DNA of 64,000 nucleotides, from the NCBI GenBank assembly GCA_030849065.1, contig JASAON010001581.1:1003-65002 (forward strand), in the 5' to 3' direction. Below the pieces are notes generated by a model. The model was not told where the DNA came from and did no database searches. It worked only from the letters and a program-made list of their open reading frames with translations. The translations under genes were made by a program, and so were the position numbers. Of this stretch, positions 9,598-17,680 are shown piece by piece. This stretch comes from Jaenimonas drosophilae. Lineage: Eukaryota > Euglenozoa > Kinetoplastea > Trypanosomatida > Trypanosomatidae. Position 1 is the stretch's first letter. Each line of letters starts with the position of its first letter.

Positions 9598-9720
9598 AAC
9601 TGTTGTCCACAGAGAAGTAGTGTAATGGGGGGAGATTATGATCTCACGATCATAGCAATGACAACACCTCATATTGGATGAGCACTTCATGATGTTGTTG
9701 CCATTACTGCTCCCTCCCTC

Positions 9721-9763
9721 CATTTGTCTCTTTTTTTTCCATTTAAGCGTTCTTGACCTCTAG
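9721..9763 (+). promoter_or_regulatory. trans-splice acceptor of the histone deacetylase gene
   Basis: A run of 8 T within a longer pyrimidine tract (9724-9740) is followed by candidate AGs at 9746-9747 and 9762-9763, upstream of the ATG at 9800. Confidence 0.5.
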
Positions 9764-9799
9764 TGGAGCTGCTCCTGGGGAGCAGTTGTGGAGTGCAGA

Positions 9800-11074
9800 A
9801 TGGAACAGGCTCAATGCCGAACCGCGCTGATTGACTCGTCTGGCTATGCATCAGACTGCAATTTTTCTGCTCTGATGCCACAGCACGCGATGAAGCCATA
9901 TCGTTTGATGGCAACAATGGAGCTCATTCGAACCATGGGTACTGATCGGGGCTGTCGCGTAGTAGTTCCACCTCTCATGCGAATTGATGAGCTTGTGTCC
10001 TTTCACACTCCAACTTACTTGGCAAATCTTGGCTTGCATAATTCTGAGAGCTGGCTATGGAACACCGGCGTCTCCAAGGCGTTTTTCTCTGGTGACTGCC
10101 CCCCTGTGGAGGGCCTGATGGAGCACTCGGTTGCTACAGCGAGTGGGACTCTCATGGGGGCGGTATTGCTGAACAGTGGAAAAGCTGACGTCGCTGTTCA
10201 TTGGGGAGGTGGGATGCATCATGCTAAATGCGGCGAGTGCTCTGGCTTTTGCTATGTGAATGACATTGTGATTGGTATCCTGGAGTTACTCAAGTGCCAT
10301 GAGCGGGTTCTCTACGTAGATTTGGATATGCACCACGGAGACGGAGTCGATGAGGCTTTTTGTCAAAGTGACCGAGTGTTTACCCTGTCGCTGCACAAGT
10401 TCGGTGAGGGCTTTTTTCCTGGAACTGGACACCCACGGGACATCGGGTACGGTAAGGGGCGGTACTGCACCATGAACCTGGGACTATGGGATGGCATCAA
10501 TGATTTCTTTTATACGTCTATCTTCGATCACGCTCTGCAGTCGGTTGTGGAGCGTTTTTCTCCAGATGCAGTGGTGCTTCAGTGTGGAGCAGACTCCTTG
10601 GCTGGTGATCGTTTAGGACTCTTCAACCTTTCGTCCTATGGACTTGGACAGTGCGTTCAAGCGGTAACCAATCTCAAACTTCCACTTCTTGCTCTTGGAG
10701 GAGGAGGCTACACTATCCGCAACGTGGCCAAACTGTGGGCGTACGAAACTAGTATCCTGAGTGGGCAACCAATTCCAGTCAACTCAACGATACCGGTTGC
10801 ATCGATGCCACTGTCTGGATGGCTGTTTGAGGATTCGCCCCTCCTGCTCGTTGCACAAGACCAGAGCAGTCACACCGTTCCAGGCATGCATGTACAACGA
10901 GCGTATCGAGCGGTTATAGATCAAATTGATAGGAATGCTCCCCGAATTCCACCACATCCACGGAATTGCAGTATCCAAGATGAAGGCGTCAAGAATGGAA
11001 AATGCAGGCCAGAACTTGATAGTATTAATGATTCTTGCTTCACTGGAGCCAAGACTGAGAGCAGCTCAGAGTGA
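9800..11074 (+). CDS. class I histone deacetylase
   Basis: Zinc-dependent lysine deacetylase, expected in the nucleus; removes acetyl groups from histone tails. The 424-residue product keeps every catalytic residue of human HDAC1, most at the same or adjacent number: D99, H140-H141 (HHAKCGECSGF), zinc ligands D176 and H178 (VDLDMHHGDG) and D265 (QCGADSLAGD), and the transition-state Tyr at Y304 (GGGGYTIRN). The start is the ATG at 9800; a GTG in frame just upstream is not needed. The C-terminal 50 residues are poorly conserved. It corresponds to the class I group (DAC1/DAC3 in T. brucei); which of the two cannot be decided here. Confidence 0.95.
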   Translation: MEQAQCRTALIDSSGYASDCNFSALMPQHAMKPYRLMATMELIRTMGTDRGCRVVVPPLMRIDELVSFHTPTYLANLGLHNSESWLWNTGVSKAFFSGDCPPVEGLMEHSVATASGTLMGAVLLNSGKADVAVHWGGGMHHAKCGECSGFCYVNDIVIGILELLKCHERVLYVDLDMHHGDGVDEAFCQSDRVFTLSLHKFGEGFFPGTGHPRDIGYGKGRYCTMNLGLWDGINDFFYTSIFDHALQSVVERFSPDAVVLQCGADSLAGDRLGLFNLSSYGLGQCVQAVTNLKLPLLALGGGGYTIRNVAKLWAYETSILSGQPIPVNSTIPVASMPLSGWLFEDSPLLLVAQDQSSHTVPGMHVQRAYRAVIDQIDRNAPRIPPHPRNCSIQDEGVKNGKCRPELDSINDSCFTGAKTESSSE

Positions 11075-11256
11075 GCTATCAGACTGGCTTCAGTGTCTGC
11101 AGATGGTGGTTGATAGACAATCGAGGTTTTGTGTCTCTATCCCAACACCATGAGCAAGGCGAATAGCTGATTCTCGCAGACTTTGTTTTCATATCTTGTC
11201 GAGCTTCCAGTATAGCATCACATCCATTATTATTTGATTGTGGGAAGTTGAACGCC

Positions 11257-12216
11257 ATGAGTGAAGTACTGTGCACCGTTGCAAAGTTGTCCCCAAGGGT
11301 GTTTCGCATTTTGGGACTCAACCCAGGACCCATGACACTTCAGGGATCAAATACGTACCTCGTTGGAACCGGGCAAGATCGTGTGCTGATCGACAGCGGC
11401 GAAGGAAAGCCATCGTATGCAGATGTTCTTCGTGAGGCTCTTCATCGTGCGTCAAGTGATATTGGGTCCTCAGTTCGTATTTCACATTTGCTTCTGACTC
11501 ATGGACACCAGGATCATGTTGGAGGAGTGAACTCAGTACGGGAAATGTTTCCTCAGGTTGCTCTTCTCAAGAAAAAGTCAGCATTTTTTGATAGCCCGGA
11601 GGAGAAGTTGTGCTCTCCCCCTCCCTCGATTTTGAAGGTCGATGGCGCTACCCTGCGCGTCATCTCTACCCCTGGCCACACCGATGATCATTTGTGCTTT
11701 TTCCTTGAGGAAGAGCAAGCCATCTTCACTGGAGACACCATCCTTGGGACTGGCACGTCGGTATTTGCGTGTTACCATGAGTATATGCATACTCTGAAGG
11801 TAATCAAAGACTACCAACCTGCACTTTTGTATCCAGCGCATGGGCCAACTGTTGCTGACGGAGCAAAGCGAGCGGAAGATATCATTCACCATCGACTCCA
11901 ACGTGAGAAGCAGATCATTCATGCCCTAGCACATGCTTCGGAACCTCAGAGCATTATGAACTTGGTCGAACAACTCTACACTTCCACACCCAAGAACTTG
12001 TATGGTGCAGCAGCGATAAATGTATTCCACCACGTAAAGAAGCTCGTCAAGGACGGGATTGTGGATGTCACCAAGTGCTTCGATCAAAGTATTCTTGGAG
12101 ATGCTTCGGACTATTCTCTACTTGGTGAAAATGCTCGAGCCACAAAGGAGCTTCGCCATCAAATGTTCCACGAACTTCTTTTTTGCCTGAGGGCTTCAGA
12201 GACACACAAGCTGTGA
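11257..12216 (+). CDS. metallo-beta-lactamase-fold protein, LACTB2-like
   Basis: Hydrolase of the metallo-beta-lactamase fold, 319 residues. Residues 20-60 carry the LACTB2-type start (LNPGPMTLQGSNTYLVG), then the metal motif HGHQDHVGG, a second His in TPGHTDDH, the Asp in FTGDTILG, and a final His in YPAHGP. A C-terminal helical and winged-helix-like region (NLVEQLYTSTP to DGIVDV) matches LACTB2, which in animals is a mitochondrial single-strand endoribonuclease. All metal ligands are present, so activity is expected. The start is ATG 11257 rather than the in-frame TTG at 11248. A glyoxalase II role is the main alternative and is less likely, given the LACTB2-type C-terminus. Confidence 0.85.
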   Translation: MSEVLCTVAKLSPRVFRILGLNPGPMTLQGSNTYLVGTGQDRVLIDSGEGKPSYADVLREALHRASSDIGSSVRISHLLLTHGHQDHVGGVNSVREMFPQVALLKKKSAFFDSPEEKLCSPPPSILKVDGATLRVISTPGHTDDHLCFFLEEEQAIFTGDTILGTGTSVFACYHEYMHTLKVIKDYQPALLYPAHGPTVADGAKRAEDIIHHRLQREKQIIHALAHASEPQSIMNLVEQLYTSTPKNLYGAAAINVFHHVKKLVKDGIVDVTKCFDQSILGDASDYSLLGENARATKELRHQMFHELLFCLRASETHKL

Positions 12217-12316
12217 TGGATGAACAAACAGCGATGTCTCCGCAATGGTCACATACGTTGACTTCCCTCAGGAAGCTCTACATCTGACATGACTAACTTG
12301 TTTCCCCCTGAGTGCC

Positions 12317-13420
12317 ATGTGGTGTGATTCTGGTATTAACGAAAGTGTGCTTGAAATGCTTGCTTCCCTCTGTATCTGTAAGTATGTCATCAAGTGCCTC
12401 TTCATGCAAAATGCAAATTCTGGCTGCGTGGGCCCGGAGAGCTCGGATGCAGGAGTAGCCCCATCCTGTCAGGGTTGTCCCAATGCGGCGATTTGTGCAG
12501 CAGCTCCAAAGGGGCCGGATCCTGATATTCCCCTGATCACACGTCAACTGGCGCAGGTGAAACATAAGGTCATGGTGATCAGCGGAAAAGGAGGGGTTGG
12601 GAAGAGTACCATGACAAAAGAACTGGCCTTCGCCTTAGGGGCCAGAGGCTACACAGTTGGGCTGGTGGACTTGGATATCTGTGGACCCAGCCTTCCTCGT
12701 CTTACGGGTGCCCGTGCAGAGGACGTGCATCAAAGTGGTGACGGAATCGAACCAGTTCTCATCGATGACAACGTGACGATGATGTCTATCCACTATTTTC
12801 TTGACAATAAGAACGAGGCGCTGCTGTTCCGTGGTGCAAAGAAGAACGCCGTAATTAAGATGTTTCTAAAAGACGTCACATGGGGTGAGCTCGATATCAT
12901 GTTGATTGATACACCTCCAGGAACATCGGATGAACACATCACCGCAAGCACCCTTCTCTTGCAAACAGGCGGGGTCGACGGCGCGGTTCTTGTGACCACG
13001 CCGCAACGAGTGGCGGAGGCAGATGTGCGTCGAGAAATCAACTTTTGTCGGAAGGCGAAGGTTCCCATTCTGGGCATTGTGGAGAACATGTCGGGATTTG
13101 TGTGCCCAAATTGTCATCGTGAAACACCAATATTTCCGCCGGATGCTGTGTCAGATGCCAACACATCAGCGCAGCTCTCTTCTGGCAAGGGATTGAAGGG
13201 TGGAGCGGGGCAGAGACTGGCGGAAGAGTTCCAACTACCACTTTGGGGATCGGTACCCATTGACCCCCGTCTCATGAAAGCTTGTGAGGAGGGCGTTCCT
13301 TTGTCTGAGTTTCTCCAGTCTGTTGAGACGGACGGAACGCCAAATCCAACAGCAACAGAAGTATTTAATGTGGCTCAGCGCCTTGCCGATGCAGTAGGGC
13401 TTCCAGCACGCAGTAGCTGA
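12317..13420 (+). CDS. NBP35: NBP35/NUBP1-type cytosolic Fe-S cluster scaffold ATPase
   Basis: P-loop scaffold that assembles Fe-S clusters for cytosolic and nuclear proteins. It shows the NBP35-specific N-terminal Cys pattern C-x13-C-QG-C-PNAAI-C, the deviant Walker A SGKGGVGKST, the switch DLDICGPSLP, IDTPPGTSDEH and the C-terminal cluster motif ENMSGFVCPNC. Two starts are possible: ATG 12317 gives 367 residues with an unusual Cys-rich first 29 residues; ATG 12404 (MQNANSGC) gives an N-terminus closer to the family. I favour 12404 biologically and report the longest frame. The N-terminal Cys motif distinguishes it from CFD1/NUBP2. Confidence 0.93.
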   Translation: MWCDSGINESVLEMLASLCICKYVIKCLFMQNANSGCVGPESSDAGVAPSCQGCPNAAICAAAPKGPDPDIPLITRQLAQVKHKVMVISGKGGVGKSTMTKELAFALGARGYTVGLVDLDICGPSLPRLTGARAEDVHQSGDGIEPVLIDDNVTMMSIHYFLDNKNEALLFRGAKKNAVIKMFLKDVTWGELDIMLIDTPPGTSDEHITASTLLLQTGGVDGAVLVTTPQRVAEADVRREINFCRKAKVPILGIVENMSGFVCPNCHRETPIFPPDAVSDANTSAQLSSGKGLKGGAGQRLAEEFQLPLWGSVPIDPRLMKACEEGVPLSEFLQSVETDGTPNPTATEVFNVAQRLADAVGLPARSS

Positions 13421-13659
13421 TTTTCTTTTTTTCATGACAATTCATACTCCCCAAACCAGCATTTCCGTCAAGCGGTTTTCGTGTCAGATTTTGGTTCCAT
13501 TGCGTATTAATTCGATTCCTTCATCATGCGTCACGATGATTGTTATTGCCCCTTCACGTACATATCCCGTAGTCTCTGGCGTTGCTCTTCTCTTCCTCTT
13601 TTACTCAAGTGTTTAGGGCTTTGTGTTGAGGAGCTCAACTCTCCTTCGCAAATAAGACC

Positions 13660-15258
13660 ATGCCATCTGCCCTGTCCTTTGTGATGGAGTGCGCGCAAGC
13701 GGGGCGCTGGGTTAGAGGTTTGATCGCTCTGAATACACTAGTGAAAGACCCATCCGATGCAGAGTTGGCTCGCTTGGCACTTGCTGCCAAGGCAGCGAGG
13801 CACCACTGGCAGACTGCGCTGCGCCTTCTTTCTCAAGAGTGGCCCGTTAATGGTACAACACAGGGACATGTGTGTGATGTGTTAGCGGCGCTCTCTCAAA
13901 ATCCTAGCACTCCACGTGGGGGGTTGGTTCGCACAACTCGTAGCGTTCTTGATAGAATCGGGCATAGCCGACACCAAGACGACAAAGATGGATATGCTTT
14001 TTTCCAAAATGAAGTTTTTCTTGCGGCATCACGATGGTCCTCCACACACGAGGCGGAGGCACTGTATAAGCATCTCCGACAGCCCAGCAAAGCTAGTACT
14101 TCCCAGCTCAGAGAGCTCCAGAGCATTGAGCCACAGTTGGTTGACTTCTTCGGCTTGTCCAAGATTCGCCCGCGTCATGATGCCAAATCCACGGGCAATA
14201 CTCCACGTGTCGTTAATCGCGATGTTGCTCACGATATTGCTCATAGCTTTGGTGACAATCCCTCAGTCTCTAGCGTGGCGCGTTTTCTGGCTCTTGCTGC
14301 GCGACTACCTACATGCTCCCCACACCATTCTGGGCAAACCCATTGTCCAGTGACGTGGCAACTGGCACTCTCGGTATTTTCAGGAGCGCAGGGAGGAGAA
14401 CAGAATGAGCTCCCTCGCTGCGTGACGGCAGAGCTTGTGGCACCAACTATCCGGCTTATTGGACTCCGTGCACCCCACTTGTGGGCAGGAGCTCTGCGCC
14501 TTGTGGAGAGGCACGATAGTGGGTTGTTGATTTGGCTGGCGAAGTTGTGGATGGTGAGCCGAGCTAGCTGGTCCCAGGCAATAGCCCATCTTAATGCAGA
14601 GATGAAGGCGGATGCTGTGTTGCCTGGATCTACCTGCCATTTCCCTTTGTGGAGGGAAGATCCAGCTGTACGCGCCATCGTCAAGGATATATTGGCGCGG
14701 ACTACGATGCCTCGAGGGGTCGTCTTTCGGCTGATACCTCCCGTTGGCCTCCCAGCTTACCGTCTTGCGGCACCGACCAAGTGGGAGCTCGCCCGTGCAC
14801 TGGCGAAAGGATATCATTTGCATGAGGTGCAGCTTAGCCAATTCTCAAAGGATTGCCTTCGACAAAAACAGTGGGAAGACTGCCTTCGACTCTATTTCCG
14901 GATGTATTCTCTTGAGTTTCAGCAACGTGCTGCTGCATCTCTCTTACAGCAACAGGGAAAATTCTCTGGTCAAACGGTTCTAGAGCTTCTCACCTCACAA
15001 CCTCAGCTGCCACCATTGTCCACCTACAGCTCAACCCTAGTAATCCGCAGTGCGAAGGACAACTGGAGGGAGGCGCTCGTATTGTTTAGAGGTTGCGTGC
15101 AGCGTGGAACACGATGCACACCCCATCTTCTTAGCTCTGTCATGGATTCCTCCCCACCTCCATCAGAAGTTGCTGTGCTTCTGCGGAACTATCCGTCGTC
15201 GGTCAGCGAAGGAATCCGTCGACGTGCTAAAGGTGAGTTCCACCTGACAGTGAGGTAA
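13660..15258 (+). CDS. PPR-like helical repeat protein
   Basis: 532 residues with repeated W-x-x-A/C-L/I signatures: HWQTALRLLSQ, TWQLALSVFSG, LWAGALRLVER, SWSQAIAHLNAE, QWEDCLRLYFRM and NWREALVLFRGC. In kinetoplastids this pattern is typical of divergent pentatricopeptide-repeat proteins, most of which act on mitochondrial RNA or in mitoribosomes. No cleavable presequence is obvious. The repeats are visible; an organellar RNA-binding role is inference from the family. The start is the first ATG after a pyrimidine-rich stretch (TCTTCTCTTCCTCTTTTACTC, about 13585-13606). Confidence 0.55.
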   Translation: MPSALSFVMECAQAGRWVRGLIALNTLVKDPSDAELARLALAAKAARHHWQTALRLLSQEWPVNGTTQGHVCDVLAALSQNPSTPRGGLVRTTRSVLDRIGHSRHQDDKDGYAFFQNEVFLAASRWSSTHEAEALYKHLRQPSKASTSQLRELQSIEPQLVDFFGLSKIRPRHDAKSTGNTPRVVNRDVAHDIAHSFGDNPSVSSVARFLALAARLPTCSPHHSGQTHCPVTWQLALSVFSGAQGGEQNELPRCVTAELVAPTIRLIGLRAPHLWAGALRLVERHDSGLLIWLAKLWMVSRASWSQAIAHLNAEMKADAVLPGSTCHFPLWREDPAVRAIVKDILARTTMPRGVVFRLIPPVGLPAYRLAAPTKWELARALAKGYHLHEVQLSQFSKDCLRQKQWEDCLRLYFRMYSLEFQQRAAASLLQQQGKFSGQTVLELLTSQPQLPPLSTYSSTLVIRSAKDNWREALVLFRGCVQRGTRCTPHLLSSVMDSSPPPSEVAVLLRNYPSSVSEGIRRRAKGEFHLTVR

Positions 15259-15471
15259 GGCTGGTCTCACATGCGATACGTCTCCTCATTCTTGTTCGCG
15301 TGGTTTTTCTTCACACAAATGGATTCCATATCCCGCTACGTTACTGCTCAATGTTTATGCGGAAAGATTGTTGTGCATCGTGAAGACCACTTTGCATTGA
15401 AGTGAGTATCCCTTTTTTTTTTTTTTGCTACACTCATTCAGTCAACTTGCTTCTTTCAATTCCATCTCTAA

Positions 15472-15498
15472 TTTTTTTTTTTTTTTTGGGGGGGGGGG
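15472..15498. repeat. T16-G11 homopolymer pair
   Basis: Sixteen T (15472-15487) run directly into eleven G (15488-15498), 41 bases before the phosphoglucomutase start. The T run can serve as the pyrimidine tract for trans-splicing, with the CCACAG at 15533-15538 as acceptor. Length is likely polymorphic. Confidence 0.8.
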
Positions 15499-15539
15499 AA
15501 GTTGTTGTTATCTGAAATTGTTGTGTCAATCCCACAGCT

Positions 15540-17309
15540 ATGTTCCAGGAGGTAGCTACCAAGCCTTATGAAGACCAGAAACCTGGTACGTCTGGCCTTC
15601 GTAAGAAAGTCACCGTTTTTCAGCAGGAAAACTACACTGCCAACTTCATTCAAAGCACATTCAATGCTCTGAAACACCACGGTGGAATTCCCGAGGTGTT
15701 GGTGGTGGGAGGTGATGGCCGCTATTTCCTGACGGAGGCCATCCGGATCATTGTCCGAGTGGCTGCTGCGAATGGAGTAAAGCGTTTGTGGATTGGCCGG
15801 CATGGGCTGTTGAGCACTCCAGCAGTATCCACCATCGTCCGCCGTCGCCTCGGTGCCGATGGAAGGCGTGCCACAGGAGCCTTCATTCTGACGGCCAGCC
15901 ACAACCCAGGCGGGCCCACTCAGGATTTTGGCCTAAAGTACAACAGCGAGAACGGTGGACCAGCCTCGGAAAAACTGACATCCGATATTTTCGAAGAAAC
16001 CAAAAAGATACGTACGTTGAAGTGGTGTAACAATCCCGATCTTGACCATGTGGATATTGATACGGTTGGCGTTCAGCAGTACGGTGGTTTCACGGTAGAG
16101 GTAATTGATAGTTTGGAGGAATACGCGCGTTATATGCAGGAGATCTTTGACTTTGACGCCATTCGGGCATTGGTGCACCGCACGGATTTCTCCCTTCACC
16201 TGGACTCACTCCATGGTGCAAGTGGGCCCTATGTTGATAAAATCTTTGCAAATGTTCTGGGGGTGAAATCCTCGAGTCTTCATCATACCACAACGCTCCC
16301 CGACTTTGGTGGGTGCCACCCGGATCCAAATCTCACCTACGCCTCCGACCTGGTGCGCGTCATGGGCCTTCACGCCGACGGCTCGGTGAACGCGTCGGTG
16401 AACGCTTCCACGGTTCCTTGTTTTGGCGCGGCGTTTGATGGAGACGCAGACCGCAACATGATTCTTGGGAATCAGTTCTTCGTCAACCCCTCAGATTCGC
16501 TGGCGGTGTTGGCGGCGAACGCTATGTGCGTCCCCTTCTTTCGTCAAGCGGGCGGCTTAAAGGCCGTGGCACGGTCCATGCCAACCAGTGGTGCCGTGGA
16601 TCTGGTTGCCCGAGCGCACAAGCTGAAGTTCTTTGAGGTGCCAACTGGGTGGAAGTTCTTTGGCAATCTGATGGATAGCAAGGATGTTTTCGGAGGGGAA
16701 GATTTCAACCCGCTTATCTGCGGTGAGGAGAGTTTTGGTACGGGAAGCAACCACATCCGCGAGAAGGATGGCGTGTGGGCTGCCCTCTTTTGGCTCTCGG
16801 TTTTGGCAGAGGCAAACAAGTCAGGGGAAGGAACCCTGGTTGGTGTACAACAGGTGGTGGAGAAGCACTGGTCCTGCTTTGGCCGGAACTACTACAGTCG
16901 CTACGACTTTGAAGGGGTAAGTGCGGAGGGTGCCAATAAAGTCATGGATACCGTGTCAAATGCTGATCCCTCTTCCATTCCCTCGCTGGGCGGCGTGCCA
17001 TGCGTGAAGATTGATAACTTTGAGTACCTCGACCCCGTAGATGGGTCTGTGTCCAGTAAGCAAGGGGTCCGAGTGCTGTTTAAGGACGGCTCTCGCTTTG
17101 TCTTGCGCCTGAGCGGGACGGGGTCGTCGGGGGCCACGGTGCGACTCTACCTGGAGCAGTACATGACCCCTGAGAAGGTTCAGGCGCACCTGCAGAAGAA
17201 GTCTCTCCCAACCGCTGCCGCCGCCTTGAAGGATCTCATTGAGATTGCTCTTCAGGTTACCAAGATGAGTGCCCACACCGGCCGAGATGTACCCACCGTG
17301 ATTACGTAA
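15540..17309 (+). CDS. PGM: phosphoglucomutase
   Basis: Interconverts glucose 1-phosphate and glucose 6-phosphate. The 589-residue protein has all four active-site loops of the alpha-phosphohexomutase family: phosphoserine loop TASHNPGG, metal loop DGDADRN, sugar loop GEESFGTGSNH and phosphate loop RLSGTGSSGATVR. The N-terminus KPGTSGLRKKV is diagnostic of true phosphoglucomutase rather than phosphomannomutase. The C-terminus ends Thr-Val-Ile-Thr, so no PTS1 glycosomal signal is present; any glycosomal import would need another route. The start ATG immediately follows an AG acceptor. Confidence 0.96.
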   Translation: MFQEVATKPYEDQKPGTSGLRKKVTVFQQENYTANFIQSTFNALKHHGGIPEVLVVGGDGRYFLTEAIRIIVRVAAANGVKRLWIGRHGLLSTPAVSTIVRRRLGADGRRATGAFILTASHNPGGPTQDFGLKYNSENGGPASEKLTSDIFEETKKIRTLKWCNNPDLDHVDIDTVGVQQYGGFTVEVIDSLEEYARYMQEIFDFDAIRALVHRTDFSLHLDSLHGASGPYVDKIFANVLGVKSSSLHHTTTLPDFGGCHPDPNLTYASDLVRVMGLHADGSVNASVNASTVPCFGAAFDGDADRNMILGNQFFVNPSDSLAVLAANAMCVPFFRQAGGLKAVARSMPTSGAVDLVARAHKLKFFEVPTGWKFFGNLMDSKDVFGGEDFNPLICGEESFGTGSNHIREKDGVWAALFWLSVLAEANKSGEGTLVGVQQVVEKHWSCFGRNYYSRYDFEGVSAEGANKVMDTVSNADPSSIPSLGGVPCVKIDNFEYLDPVDGSVSSKQGVRVLFKDGSRFVLRLSGTGSSGATVRLYLEQYMTPEKVQAHLQKKSLPTAAAALKDLIEIALQVTKMSAHTGRDVPTVIT

Positions 17310-17680
17310 CATGATTTGCACAGTGGGATCCCTTTTTTTCTTCTACTGTTTATGTGTGTGCTGTTGGGGGGCGGTTTGTTTCTTACGTTCCCATCATAAT
17401 CTGCCGAGCTAGCTTCTTTTCTTTATCGTGATCTTTTAAATCTTTCTATCTTGGTGACGCTACCGCCCTGAGAGCTCACCTGCTTCACCATCCTGCGCTC
17501 GGCGGATGCAGGTCCAAGTAGTAACTGCGAACATGTGTGAGGACATCACAGTTTTGGATTGCTCTGTTGGTCCGTGGCTTTCTGTTTCACTTGTGCTTCC
17601 TTCCTTCTTCTTGACAAGGTCTATATGCTGATGAGAAGAAGTAGGAGCTGAGGCTGAGGACCGCCATCCACACTGTTCCA
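17310..17680. other. spacer upstream of the first Pol eta gene
   Basis: No gene seen. Has T/C-rich stretches at about 17329-17348 and 17415-17450 that could serve processing of the flanking mRNAs. Confidence 0.45.

Noticed and set aside
15259..15539. Short gene for a Cys-Leu-Cys-Gly protein near 15319
   Set aside because: 28 codons only, no independent splice signals, and no match that I recognise.
15319..15540. Possible cis-spliced intron: a 28-codon frame ending AA-GTGAGT near 15402, and a CCACAG at 15533-15538
   Set aside because: Joining the sites gives a frame that soon stops and does not match the phosphoglucomutase frame, which has a complete N-terminus of its own. Cis-introns are very rare in kinetoplastids.
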